Assembly: GCA_934635385.1 (NCBI GenBank)
Contig: CAKTZI010000070.1
Span: 1 to 13,910, forward strand
DNA length: 13,910 bases
From: an uncultured Kiritimatiellota bacterium
Lineage (GTDB): Bacteria > Verrucomicrobiota > Kiritimatiellia > RFP12 > UBA1067
Direction of reading: 5' to 3'
Shown: piece by piece, positions 1 to 6,727 of the stretch
Numbering within the stretch: the stretch's first letter is position 1
Layout: each line of letters starts with the position of its first letter
Made by a program: the position numbers and the translations under genes
The notes under the pieces: generated by a model
Databases searched by the model: none
What the model was told of the DNA's origin: nothing
What the model saw: only the letters and a program-made list of their open reading frames with translations

Positions 1-817
1 TCTTTGATGTACGCCTCGCCCCGGCCGAGGTCGTACCCGTTCACGTTGATTGTCAGACGGATTCTGTCATGCGGGCCGCCCTTCGGCACGGGCATCTCGT
101 CCGTCGCCGCGCCCCGGTAGCACGCGAGGATCGGCATCCGGTTCGTCGCGCCCGCCGCGACGGGCACCGTGAGGTAGCCCGTCACGGGACGCGGCCCGGC
201 GCAGGCGATCCGCACCGCGTAGAGGCGGACCGCCCTGTCCGCGCACGGCACCTCGCGCCGCTCGGCGGCGACCGGCACGGCGGCGAGATCCTTCTCGACC
301 GACTGCCAGAAAGCCTCGTAGTCCGCCGGCTCCTGCCCGCCTTTCACGGCGGACGGCGCGACGCCCGCGCCACCCTGGAAGAAGACGCGCTTCTCCCACT
401 TGTGGTTCTTGGGGACGCGCTTTCCGTCCTTTGTGACGACGTTCGCCTCGACGCAGACGAACCCCGGCCGGTCGCTCTTCGTGCGCAGGACGAACGGCTC
501 CCTCACGGGCAGGGGCGCGCGCCCCCTCTCCACGAGGCCGTCGTCGCCGCGCCGCTCCCAGTCGAGGAAGTACGTGTCGGCGGGCACGGCGTTCGTCATT
601 CCCTCCAGGACGAGCGAGAACGCCATCTCCTCGCCCGGCGCGTAGAACAGCCTGCCGCCCGGCGTCGTGCCCCGGATCAGCGCCGAATCCCAGTCTAGCG
701 CGCTCGCGCCCCACGCGGCGAACGCACTCAGCGTCGCCGCGAGAACCGCAGCCCACCGGGAGTTTTTACCCCCCCCCCCCCCCCCAGGGGGGAGATAAAA
801 GTTAGCGTTGGACTCAT
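1..817 (-). CDS. Acetylxylan-esterase-like secreted hydrolase (AXE1/CE7 type), 3' end outside window, start out of frame
   Basis: The readable body runs from 770 down to the window edge: a signal peptide (KNSRW, then an Ala/Leu-rich core ending near WGASA), an Ig-like N-terminal domain (PGEEMAFSLVLEG, YFLDWERRGDDG), then the start of an esterase domain (PADYEAFWQSVEKDL, RPVTGYLTVPV, LTINVNGYDLGRGEAYIK). This order is typical of acetylxylan esterases in carbohydrate loci. The active-site Ser/His/Asp lie beyond the edge. The only plausible start is the ATG at 817-815, with an excellent Shine-Dalgarno AAGGAGGT at 832-825, 14 nt after the oxidoreductase stop. From that ATG, 17 consecutive G (785-769) put the ribosome in the wrong frame, and it stops about 29 codons in. 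A tract of 15 or 18 G would join start and body. The gene is therefore either switched OFF by slippage or carries a homopolymer length error. The family call is fairly sure; the exact substrate is unknown. Confidence 0.72.
769..785. repeat. C17/G17 homopolymer tract inside the esterase 5' end
   Basis: Seventeen C on the plus strand (G17 on the coding strand) lie 32 nt inside the esterase reading frame. They are flanked by an A at 786 and six G at 787-792, so the coding strand reads C6-T-G17, with short TTTTA/TAAAA arms on either side. The tract length decides the reading frame: n divisible by 3 gives a full-length protein, and 17 does not. Such tracts are known slippage hot spots; G17 could also form a G-quadruplex, or a hairpin with the C6. 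Confidence 0.9.
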
Positions 818-831
818 TTCGCGCACCTCCT

Positions 832-2235
832 TCAGAACCGATAGCCGTTCTCGTAGTGGCTGTGCAGGAGCGCGTCCGCCGCGTCGTTGCCGTTCGTCAC
901 CTTCATCGCCGCCGGATCGAACTCGACCGGCTTCTGCGTCTGGAGGGCGAGGTTGCCGAGCTGGACGAACTCCGTGATGTACTGCGCGAAGTCGAAGTTG
1001 CAGCTCGCGGCCTCGCCGCCCTTGCAGCCCTCCAGCCACTCGCCGTAGATCCAGCCCTTGCGGCGCGGCTTCGTGCGCGGCAGCGCGTTCGCCTGCGCCT
1101 CCAGCGCCTTGTCGAAGAAGACAAGCCTGCAGTCCTGGGGCTTCATCGCGTCGAAGAGGAGAACGCCCTTCGTGCCGTAGTAGATCACGCCCTCCGCCGG
1201 CAGCCGGTACGCCCCCGCCGCCTTCGGCGTCGGCGGCAGGAGCCCGCCGTCATACCACGTGAGGCGCACGGGATGGCCGTACTTGCACGTCGCGTAGTCG
1301 TAGGTGACGATGCTCGACAGCGGGAACGCGACCGCGCTCACGCGCGACGAGCTCGCCTCGATGCGCGTCGGCCACTTCAGGTCGAGCGCACGGTAGATCG
1401 TGTTCGCGCGGTGGCAGCCCATGTCGCCGAGCGCGCCGGCGCCGTACTCGAACCAGCCGCGGAAGTTGAACGGATGGTACACCGCGTCGCCGCACCACGC
1501 CTCCTTCGAGAGCCGCTCGTAGGGCGCGTGCCTGCCCCATTTCGAGGCGAACGGCACGCGCTTCGCCGGGCCGCACCACATGTTCCAGTCGAAGCCGTCA
1601 GGGATCGGGTCCTCCCAGTCTGGAAGCTCCGCCATGCCCTGCGGCCAGACGGGACGGCGGCTCCACGCCGCGACGTCCCGGACTTCGCCGAGAATCCCCG
1701 CGTCGAGGATCTCGTAGAGGCGGACGCTCGCCTCGTCGTTCGACGTGCAGGCCGTGACCTGCGTCGCCGTGCCGGCCTTCTTCGCCGCCGCGACGACGGC
1801 GCGGCACTCGTCCACCTTGCGCGTCAGCGGCTTCACGCAGCAGACGTGCTTCCTCGCCGCCAGCGCGTCGAGCGTGACGAGCGTGTGCCAGTGGTCGGGA
1901 CAGCCGCAGTAGATCGCGTCCGCCCTGTCCGCCTCCGTCCGCAGCATCTCGCGGTAGTCCTTGTAGAGGCGCGCGCCGGGGAACTTGTCGAAGGTGCGCT
2001 TCGCGTACGTCCAGTCGAGGTCGCAGAGCGCGACGACCTCGAAGCCCGCGTCCCGCGCCTGCGGAAGCTGGCTGAAGCCGATGCCGCCCACGCCGACGCC
2101 GGCGAGCGTGATGCGGTTCGAGGGGGCGTTCGCGCCGAAGACGGACGCGGGGACGATGGCTGGGGCCGCGCCGGCGGCGAGCATGCCGCCGATGAAGCTC
2201 TTGCGCGTGGTCAGGTTCTTGTTCTTCTTGTTCAT
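832..2235 (-). CDS. Gfo/Idh/MocA family oxidoreductase, exported (Tat-like signal)
   Basis: 467 aa. The N-terminus has a Tat-like signal (TTRKSFIGG, R11-K12 in place of two Arg, then a hydrophobic stretch and APAIVPAS). A Rossmann NAD(P)-binding fold follows (glycine motif GVGVGGIG about residues 46-53, acidic VVALCDLD at the end of strand 2). The usual E-K-P motif appears as V-K-P-L, so the conserved Lys is kept and the Glu is replaced. The C-terminal substrate domain carries GDMGCHRANTIYRALDL, usual in exported verrucomicrobial members. I chose the ATG at 2235 because it has AAAGGAA about 8 nt upstream and opens the signal peptide; the open frame upstream is Arg-rich and non-biological. It lies 29 nt after the DUF1080 gene and 14 nt before the esterase, so all three are probably co-transcribed. 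Members oxidise or reduce sugars using NAD(P); the substrate cannot be read from sequence. Confidence 0.9.
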   Translation of the reverse strand: MNKKNKNLTTRKSFIGGMLAAGAAPAIVPASVFGANAPSNRITLAGVGVGGIGFSQLPQARDAGFEVVALCDLDWTYAKRTFDKFPGARLYKDYREMLRTEADRADAIYCGCPDHWHTLVTLDALAARKHVCCVKPLTRKVDECRAVVAAAKKAGTATQVTACTSNDEASVRLYEILDAGILGEVRDVAAWSRRPVWPQGMAELPDWEDPIPDGFDWNMWCGPAKRVPFASKWGRHAPYERLSKEAWCGDAVYHPFNFRGWFEYGAGALGDMGCHRANTIYRALDLKWPTRIEASSSRVSAVAFPLSSIVTYDYATCKYGHPVRLTWYDGGLLPPTPKAAGAYRLPAEGVIYYGTKGVLLFDAMKPQDCRLVFFDKALEAQANALPRTKPRRKGWIYGEWLEGCKGGEAASCNFDFAQYITEFVQLGNLALQTQKPVEFDPAAMKVTNGNDAADALLHSHYENGYRF

Positions 2236-2264
2236 GTCAGTGTTCCTTTCGGGCTGTCGGAGTT

Positions 2265-2996
2265 TCAGAGTTCCCTGATCTCGATGTTGCGGAAGCGCAC
2301 GGGCATCGTGTGTCCGAGAAAGCCGATGAGGCCGGACCTGTTGTGGAGGCCGGGATGCGGCTTGCCGTCCGGCGTCTTCCCGTCCGTCGGCAGGTCCTTG
2401 ACGCTCGTCGCGAGAATCGTGACGCCGTTCAGGACGACCGAGACGTTCTCGCCGACGGCGGTGATCTCGTAGTCGTTCCATTCGCCGACGGGACGCAGGT
2501 GGCCCTTCTGCGCGGCGACGACGCCGTAGATCGAGCCGCAGTACTGCCAGTTCTTCAAGTGCTGCTTCTTGTCGCCCGTGTCGTCGAGAATCTGGATCTC
2601 CATGCCGTTGTAGGCGGCGTCGCGCAGCACCCTGTTGCCGCCGACGAGCGCGCCGCCGCCGAGGCATTCACGGCCCGCGCGGATGGCGAAGCCGTTGTTG
2701 CCGTTCGGCACGAGCTTGAACTGGAAGCGCGCGGAGAAGTCAGCCAGTTCCTTTTCGTAGAAGAGGTTTCCGAAGTTCTTCGGGCCTTCCCTGAAGACAA
2801 GCTCGCCGTTCTCGACGTAGAAGAGGTGCGTCGCGCCCGTCCATCCGGCGAGATCGCGTCCGTTGAAGATCGGACGGTAGCCGTCGCCCGCGCGTTGCGG
2901 ACACGTCGCGCAGCCCGCCAGAGCCAGTCCGAGCGCGGCCGCCGAAAGCGCCTTCGTCATTGTTGCCCGTGTCTTCATCCTCGTTGCCTGATTCAT
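2265..2996 (-). CDS. DUF1080 (3-keto-disaccharide hydrolase family) lipoprotein
   Basis: 243 aa. A basic N-terminus leads into a hydrophobic stretch ending in lipobox L-A-G-C, so the mature protein should be a lipid-anchored envelope protein. The rest is a single concanavalin-like DUF1080 domain: FNGRDLAGWTG at the start, NGNNGFAIRAG in the middle, GMEIQILDD, WNDYEITAVGENVSVVLNGV and a closing GLIGFLGH...VRFRNIEIREL, all hallmark segments. Some family members cleave 3-keto-glycosides made by Gfo/Idh/MocA enzymes, which fits the next gene. The start is uncertain: ATG 2996 has AAAGGA 9 nt upstream and is preferred; ATG 3044 is in frame with AAGGGGG closely upstream, but would make an unusually long n-region. 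It is first in the operon, about 80 nt downstream of the predicted promoter. Confidence 0.9.
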   Translation of the reverse strand: MNQATRMKTRATMTKALSAAALGLALAGCATCPQRAGDGYRPIFNGRDLAGWTGATHLFYVENGELVFREGPKNFGNLFYEKELADFSARFQFKLVPNGNNGFAIRAGRECLGGGALVGGNRVLRDAAYNGMEIQILDDTGDKKQHLKNWQYCGSIYGVVAAQKGHLRPVGEWNDYEITAVGENVSVVLNGVTILATSVKDLPTDGKTPDGKPHPGLHNRSGLIGFLGHTMPVRFRNIEIREL

Positions 2997-3084
2997 TTTC
3001 GTTTTTCCTTTTCTTCGTTTCAGATGCGTGTTGGACGTTCCCATGACCGCCCCCTTGAACAGCCACTCGTCCACGTTGATGCGT

Positions 3085-3093
3085 ATTATACCA
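3085..3093 (-). promoter_or_regulatory. Extended -10 promoter for the glycan operon
   Basis: The minus strand reads TGGTATAATACGC, a perfect TATAAT with the TGn extension. No good -35 is visible; TTCTAT 16 nt upstream is the nearest. Transcription would begin near 3078, giving an mRNA leader of about 80 nt before the DUF1080 gene. Confidence 0.65.
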
Positions 3094-3175
3094 AAAATCT
3101 TCGACGATAGAACCAATAATTCGTAAAAATTTTACGCCAACAAAACGAAGAAACCGGCGCATCCGTCCGCTGGCC

Positions 3176-3322
3176 GGTGCGCACGATCCAGCGGAGGTAG
3201 CTCGGCTCCTTGAGCATGATCCGCTTCAGGGGTTCGTCCTTCTTCTTGCCGAAGGTGACGTAGAGGACGCCGTCGCGCCAACGGAAGAACCCCGCGCGGT
3301 CGGCGTTGGGCGGATCGTAGTA
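3176..3322 (-). pseudogene. Fragment of a 3'-5' exonuclease-type C-terminal domain
   Basis: In one minus-strand frame this stretch reads as protein-like sequence beginning YYDPPNADRAGFFRWRDG and continuing with LYVTFGKKKDEPLKRI and PSYLRWIVRT. The pattern FFRWRDG..L.VTFGK.K..PL..I....YLRW resembles the small C-terminal domain found after DnaQ-type 3'-5' exonucleases in some bacteria (from memory of the family, not a search). A TGA lies two codons upstream and there is no start codon. After IVRT the resemblance is lost, and the open frame runs into a TAA at 3088-3086 within the downstream promoter. I read it as the stranded remnant of a deleted gene, flanked by repeats. Confidence 0.45.
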
Positions 3323-3338
3323 TTTTCAAATGCGAGGG

Positions 3339-3367
3339 GAATAAAAAAGGGACCCCATTGGTGGGGT
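3339..3367 (-). terminator. Possible intrinsic terminator (minus strand) or palindromic repeat arm
   Basis: On the minus strand ACCCCA, loop CCAA and TGGGGT (3367-3352) form a 6-bp hairpin, followed by CCC and six T, then ATT. This fits an intrinsic terminator. No intact minus-strand gene lies just upstream, so it may be a relic or simply part of the repeat cluster. Confidence 0.4.
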
Positions 3368-3384
3368 TCGAGTGGTGGGGTTGC

Positions 3385-3420
3385 GGGGCCCGTCCCCTCT
3401 CGGATGCGGGGGCTGTCCCC
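3385..3420. repeat. Pair of GGGG-x-CCCC mini-palindromes (REP-like)
   Basis: GGGGCCCGTCCCC (3385-3397) and GGGGGCTGTCCCC (3408-3420) are short self-complementary units 10 nt apart. A related GGGCTGTCCCC recurs at 3555-3565. They look like intergenic REP-type units; no transposase is present in this window. The stretch 3421-3528 between the repeats holds nothing I can recognise. Confidence 0.5.
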
Positions 3421-3528
3421 ATGTTGGCATGGCAAAAACGCGCAGAAGCGGCTTGTTCTGCGAAGTTATCTTGATGTGAGAACACGCTGCGGAAAAAACT
3501 CACAGTTGCCGCGAACCGACGGCCGCAG

Positions 3529-3587
3529 GCACGGATTTGCACGGATGGGAGGAAGGGCTGTCCCCGAATCTTCACGAATCTGCACGA
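3529..3587. repeat. Degenerate 10-bp-period intergenic repeats around a mini-palindrome
   Basis: GCACGGATTT and GCACGGATGG stand head to tail at 3529-3548, and CGAATCTTCA and CGAATCTGCA at 3565-3584. The palindrome GGGCTGTCCCC sits between the two pairs. The layout looks like a mobile or dispersed intergenic element rather than coding DNA. It ends just 9 nt before the leucine promoter. Confidence 0.45.
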
Positions 3588-3595
3588 GTACCCCA

Positions 3596-3625
3596 TTGAC
3601 AGGCGCGGCCGCGTTGTGGTACAAT
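3596..3625 (+). promoter_or_regulatory. Sigma70-type promoter of the leucine operon
   Basis: A perfect -35 TTGACA (3596-3601) is separated by 18 nt from -10 TACAAT (3620-3625), which has a TGG extension. Transcription should start near 3632, just ahead of the leader peptide. Confidence 0.8.
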
Positions 3626-3649
3626 TCGCGCCGTTTTGGAAAACCAAAG

Positions 3650-3733
3650 ATGAACATGACCGACATTCAGGCGATTTCCCTTCTTGGGAACCTTGACCTT
3701 GCGCTTATTCCGCGCGGGGCGCGCCTGATTTAG
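3650..3733 (+). CDS. Leucine operon leader peptide (attenuator sensor)
   Basis: A 27-codon frame starts MNMTDIQAISLLGNLDLALI and ends PRGARLI-TAG. It has six Leu and four Ile. Five of the six Leu codons are CTT and all four Ile codons are ATT, unlike the neighbouring genes, which favour CTC/CTG and ATC. It begins about 18 nt after the predicted transcription start with a weak GGAAA 7 nt upstream, and lies directly ahead of a terminator and leuA. Its likely role is to be translated as a gauge of charged tRNA-Leu (and perhaps tRNA-Ile): stalling on the CTT codons favours the antiterminator. TTCCC/GGGAA at 3676-3690 could form a pause hairpin over the CTT-CTT pair. It resembles enteric leuL in role, not in sequence. 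Confidence 0.85.
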   Translation: MNMTDIQAISLLGNLDLALIPRGARLI

Positions 3734-3777
3734 TCGTTTTCGGCAGCACACACGAAACGCAAGACAGGCGGCCCCGC
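3714..3777 (+). promoter_or_regulatory. Antiterminator stem of the leu attenuator
   Basis: GCGGGGC (3714-3720) is complementary to GCCCCGC (3771-3777), and CGCCTG (3722-3727) to CAGGCG (3765-3770). Together they make a 13-bp stem with one bulged G at 3721. Its 5' arm lies in the last codons of the leader peptide and its 3' arm takes up the left arm of the terminator, so the two structures exclude each other. A ribosome reaching the stop codon at 3731 would cover the 5' arm. Confidence 0.75.
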
Positions 3778-3802
3778 TCAGACGAGTGGGGCCGTTTTCG
3801 TT
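3769..3802 (+). terminator. Attenuator terminator upstream of leuA
   Basis: CGGCCCCGCTC (3769-3779), loop AGAC, and GAGTGGGGCCG (3784-3794) form an 11-bp GC-rich stem with one G-U pair, followed by TTTTCGTT. It lies between the leader peptide stop and the leuA start, where an operon should not end unless regulated. Confidence 0.88.
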
Positions 3803-3822
3803 GAAAGGAAACAGAAAAGAAA

Positions 3823-5418
3823 ATGGATCAGGTCAGAATATTCGACACGACGCTCCGGGACGGCGAGCAGGCCCCCGGCTACTCGATGAACATCGAGGAG
3901 AAGATTCGCATGGCGCGGCAGCTCGAGGCCCTCGGCGTGGACGTCCTGGAGGCCGGCTTCGCCATCGCCTCCCCCGGCGACTTCGCGTCCGTCAAGGCGA
4001 TCTCGGAGGCGGTAAGCAACGTGACGGTCGCCTCCCTTTCCCGCGCGCTCGTCAAGGACATCGACGCGGCGTATGAGGCGGTCAGGGGCGCGAAGCGTCC
4101 GCGCATCCACACCTTCCTCGCGACGAGCGACCTGCACCTCGAGTACAAGCTGAAGATGACGCGCGAGCAGGCCCTTCGGCGCGCGGTGGACGCGGTGAAG
4201 TACGCGCGCAACTATTGCGACGACGTGGAGTTCTCGTTGGAGGACGCCTCGCGCACGGATCGGGACTTCATGTGCCGCGTCGTCGAGGCGGTGATCGCCG
4301 CCGGCGCGACGACGGTGAACCTGCCCGACACGGTGGGGTACGCGACCCCGGCGGAGATCGCGGCGATGGTCACGAACGTGATGACGCGCGTACCGAACAT
4401 CGACAGGGCGATTGTCTCGATGCACTGCCACGACGACCTCGGCCTCGCCGTCGCGAACTCGCTCGCGGGCGTCGCGGCGGGCGCGCGGCAGGTCGAGGGC
4501 TGCATCTGCGGCATCGGCGAACGGGCCGGCAACGCCGCGATCGAGGAGGTCGTGATGAACCTCCGCACGCGGCGCGACGTCTACGGCGTCGGCTACGGCG
4601 TCCGCACCGAGGAGATCGCGAAGACCGCGCAGCTGCTGCAGACGATCACGGGCGTGAAGATCGCGCCCAGCAAGGCCATCGTCGGCGCGAACGCCTTTGC
4701 GCACGAGAGCGGCATCCACCAGCACGGCGTGATGGCGAACGCGAAGACCTACGAGATCATGACGCCGGAGAGCGTGGGCCTCAAGAAGACCGCGCTCGTC
4801 CTCGGCAAGCACTCCGGCCAGCACGCCTTCGCCCAGCGGCTCGCCGAGCTCGGCTACACGCTGGAGAAGTCCGTCGAGGACAGGCTCTTCGCCGACTTCA
4901 AGGTGCTGGCCGACCGCAAGAAGACGATCGAGGACCGCGACGTCGTGGCGCTCGTCGAGGCGGTGGTCGGCCACGCGCGCCGCACGGGCGACTGGACGCT
5001 CGTCAACTACGTGGTGTCGAGCGGCAACCGCATGTACTCGACGGCGTGCGTCACCCTGGAACGCGAGGGCGTGAAGGCGACCGAGACAGCCTACGGCACG
5101 GGCCCCGTGTTCGCGTCGGTGCGGGCCATCGAGAAGATCGTGGATCATCCGTTCAAGCTGCTCGACTACCGGATCGACGCCGTGACCGAGTCGCGCGACG
5201 CGCTCGGCGAGGTCAGCGTCAAGATCGCGGACGACGCAGGCGCCTATCGCGGCAAGGGCGTGTCGACGGACGTCATCGAAAGCTCGATCCTCGCAACGCT
5301 GGACGCCGTCAACGGCATGCTCGTCGGGCAGAGCGAACGGCTCGGCGCGGGCGCGGCCGCCCTCGCCCAGCAGACCTATGAGGCGGACATGCTGACAGGC
5401 GGCCACACCGACAAGTAA
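3823..5418 (+). CDS. leuA: 2-isopropylmalate synthase
   Basis: 531 aa, normal length for bacterial LeuA with the leucine-feedback domain. It condenses acetyl-CoA with 2-oxoisovalerate, the first committed step of leucine synthesis, in the cytoplasm. The TIM-barrel domain opens with FDTTLRDGEQAPG (R12 and D13, catalytic/metal-binding region), has the metal-binding HxH at H201/H203 (SMHCHDDLG) and the GIGERAGNAAIEEVV segment that follows. The linker carries HESGIHQHG. The C-terminal third (about residues 390-510, with TACVTLEREG and the pattern of an LeuA dimerisation domain) should bind leucine and give allosteric inhibition. The ATG start yields the conserved N-terminus; the nearest Shine-Dalgarno-like element is AAAGGAAA about 12 nt upstream. 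It is the first structural gene after the attenuator. Confidence 0.96.
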   Translation: MDQVRIFDTTLRDGEQAPGYSMNIEEKIRMARQLEALGVDVLEAGFAIASPGDFASVKAISEAVSNVTVASLSRALVKDIDAAYEAVRGAKRPRIHTFLATSDLHLEYKLKMTREQALRRAVDAVKYARNYCDDVEFSLEDASRTDRDFMCRVVEAVIAAGATTVNLPDTVGYATPAEIAAMVTNVMTRVPNIDRAIVSMHCHDDLGLAVANSLAGVAAGARQVEGCICGIGERAGNAAIEEVVMNLRTRRDVYGVGYGVRTEEIAKTAQLLQTITGVKIAPSKAIVGANAFAHESGIHQHGVMANAKTYEIMTPESVGLKKTALVLGKHSGQHAFAQRLAELGYTLEKSVEDRLFADFKVLADRKKTIEDRDVVALVEAVVGHARRTGDWTLVNYVVSSGNRMYSTACVTLEREGVKATETAYGTGPVFASVRAIEKIVDHPFKLLDYRIDAVTESRDALGEVSVKIADDAGAYRGKGVSTDVIESSILATLDAVNGMLVGQSERLGAGAAALAQQTYEADMLTGGHTDK

Positions 5419-5461
5419 CCGACACGGACCACTTATTATAATATGTGGAGGAGTTAGTCTC

Positions 5462-6724
5462 ATGGCAATGACAATGACGCAGAAGATCCTCGCGGCGCAT
5501 GCGGGGAAAAGGGAAGTCCACGCCGGCGAGCTGGTGATGGCGAAGCTCGACCTCGTGCTGGGCAATGACATCACGACGCCCGTCGCCGTCGGCGAGTTCC
5601 CGAAGTTCGGGCGCGAGAAGGTGTTCGACAAGACGAAGATCGCGCTCGTGCCCGACCACTTCACGCCGAACAAGGACATCAAGGCTGCCGCGCAGTGCGC
5701 CTGCATGCGCGCGTTCGCCAAGGCGCAGGGCATCAAAAACTACTTTGAAGTCGGCCACGACTGCGGCGTCGAGCACGCCCTGCTGCCGGAGAAGGGCCTC
5801 GTCACGGCGGGCGACCTCGTGATCGGCGCGGACAGCCACACCTGCACCTACGGCGCGCTCGGCGCGTTCTCCACGGGTGTCGGCTCGACGGACATGGCGG
5901 CCGGCATGGCGGCGGGCGAGACGTGGTTTCGCATCCCCTCCGCAATCAAGGTCGTGCTGACGGGCACGCCGCGCCGCTACGTCGGCGGCAAGGATCTCGT
6001 CCTGCACCTCATCGGCCGCATCGGCGTGGACGGCGCGCGCTACCAGTCCCTCGAGTTCACGGGGCCGGGCGTCGCCGCGCTTTCGATGGATGACCGCTTC
6101 ACCGTCGCGAACATGGCCATCGAGGCCGGCGCGAAGAACGGCATCTTCCCCGTGGACGACGCGACGCGCGCCTACCTCGCCGAACACGGCGTGAAAACGC
6201 CCGTCGTCTACGAAGCCGATCCCGATGCGGACTACGCGCAGACGATCGAAATCGACCTCGGCACGCTGCAGCCGACGGTCGCCTTCCCGCACCTGCCGTC
6301 CAACGTGCGGACGATTGACGCGGTGGGCGACGTCGCGATCGACCAGGTCGTCATCGGCTCGTGCACGAACGGCCGCATCAGCGACCTGCGCATCGCGGCG
6401 GAGGTGATGAAGGGCCACGCGGTCGCGCCGGGCGTGCGGTGCATCGTCATTCCCGCGACGCAGAAGATCTACCTGCAGGCCGTCGAAGAGGGCCTCGTCA
6501 CCCAGTTCGTCCAGGCGGGCTGCGTCGTCTCGACGCCGACGTGCGGCCCGTGCCTCGGCGGCTACATGGGCGTGCTCGCGAAAGGCGAGCGGTGCGTCTC
6601 GACGACGAACCGCAACTTCGTCGGCCGCATGGGTCACGTCGAATCGGAAGTCTACCTCGCCTCGCCCGCCGTCGCGGCGGCCAGCGCCGTCGCGGGCAAG
6701 ATCACCTCACCGGAAGGAATCTGA
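5462..6724 (+). CDS. leuC: 3-isopropylmalate dehydratase large subunit
   Basis: 420 aa, matching the shorter (about 420-residue) LeuC/HacA-type branch rather than the roughly 470-residue enteric form. It isomerises 2- to 3-isopropylmalate together with LeuD, using a [4Fe-4S] cluster. The three cluster cysteines are C301 (VIGSCTNGR), C361 and C364 (TPTCGPCLGG). Substrate-side motifs include ADSHTCTYGALGAFSTGVGS near the middle and TTNRNFVGRMGH near the end. The ATG at 5462 follows GGAGGAG (5447-5453) with good spacing; two further ATG codons come within four codons, so the exact start could be one of those. It follows leuA by 43 nt and precedes leuD by 3 nt. Confidence 0.96.
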   Translation: MAMTMTQKILAAHAGKREVHAGELVMAKLDLVLGNDITTPVAVGEFPKFGREKVFDKTKIALVPDHFTPNKDIKAAAQCACMRAFAKAQGIKNYFEVGHDCGVEHALLPEKGLVTAGDLVIGADSHTCTYGALGAFSTGVGSTDMAAGMAAGETWFRIPSAIKVVLTGTPRRYVGGKDLVLHLIGRIGVDGARYQSLEFTGPGVAALSMDDRFTVANMAIEAGAKNGIFPVDDATRAYLAEHGVKTPVVYEADPDADYAQTIEIDLGTLQPTVAFPHLPSNVRTIDAVGDVAIDQVVIGSCTNGRISDLRIAAEVMKGHAVAPGVRCIVIPATQKIYLQAVEEGLVTQFVQAGCVVSTPTCGPCLGGYMGVLAKGERCVSTTNRNFVGRMGHVESEVYLASPAVAAASAVAGKITSPEGI

Positions 6725-6727
6725 GAA

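Noticed and set aside
808..2472. Long plus-strand open frame (about 550 codons) antisense to the oxidoreductase
   Set aside because: The product is Arg/Val/Ala-rich without domains, has no ribosome binding site, and mirrors the GC-rich third positions of the real gene.
3404..3733. 109-codon plus-strand frame through the repeat region
   Set aside because: Only its last 28 codons make sense, as the leader peptide; the earlier part crosses repeats and the promoter itself.
3632..3822. T-box riboswitch for the leu operon
   Set aside because: I see no T-box core sequence or specifier-loop layout; the translated leader and mutually exclusive stems explain the region.
5431..5450. Internal promoter before leuC (TATAAT at 5437-5442)
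   Set aside because: There is no -35 and no TGn extension. The AT-rich stretch probably just keeps the leuC ribosome binding site open.
3778..6637. Two long minus-strand open frames (652 and 442 codons) antisense to leuA and leuC
   Set aside because: They are His/Arg/Asp-rich shadows of well-identified genes on the opposite strand.
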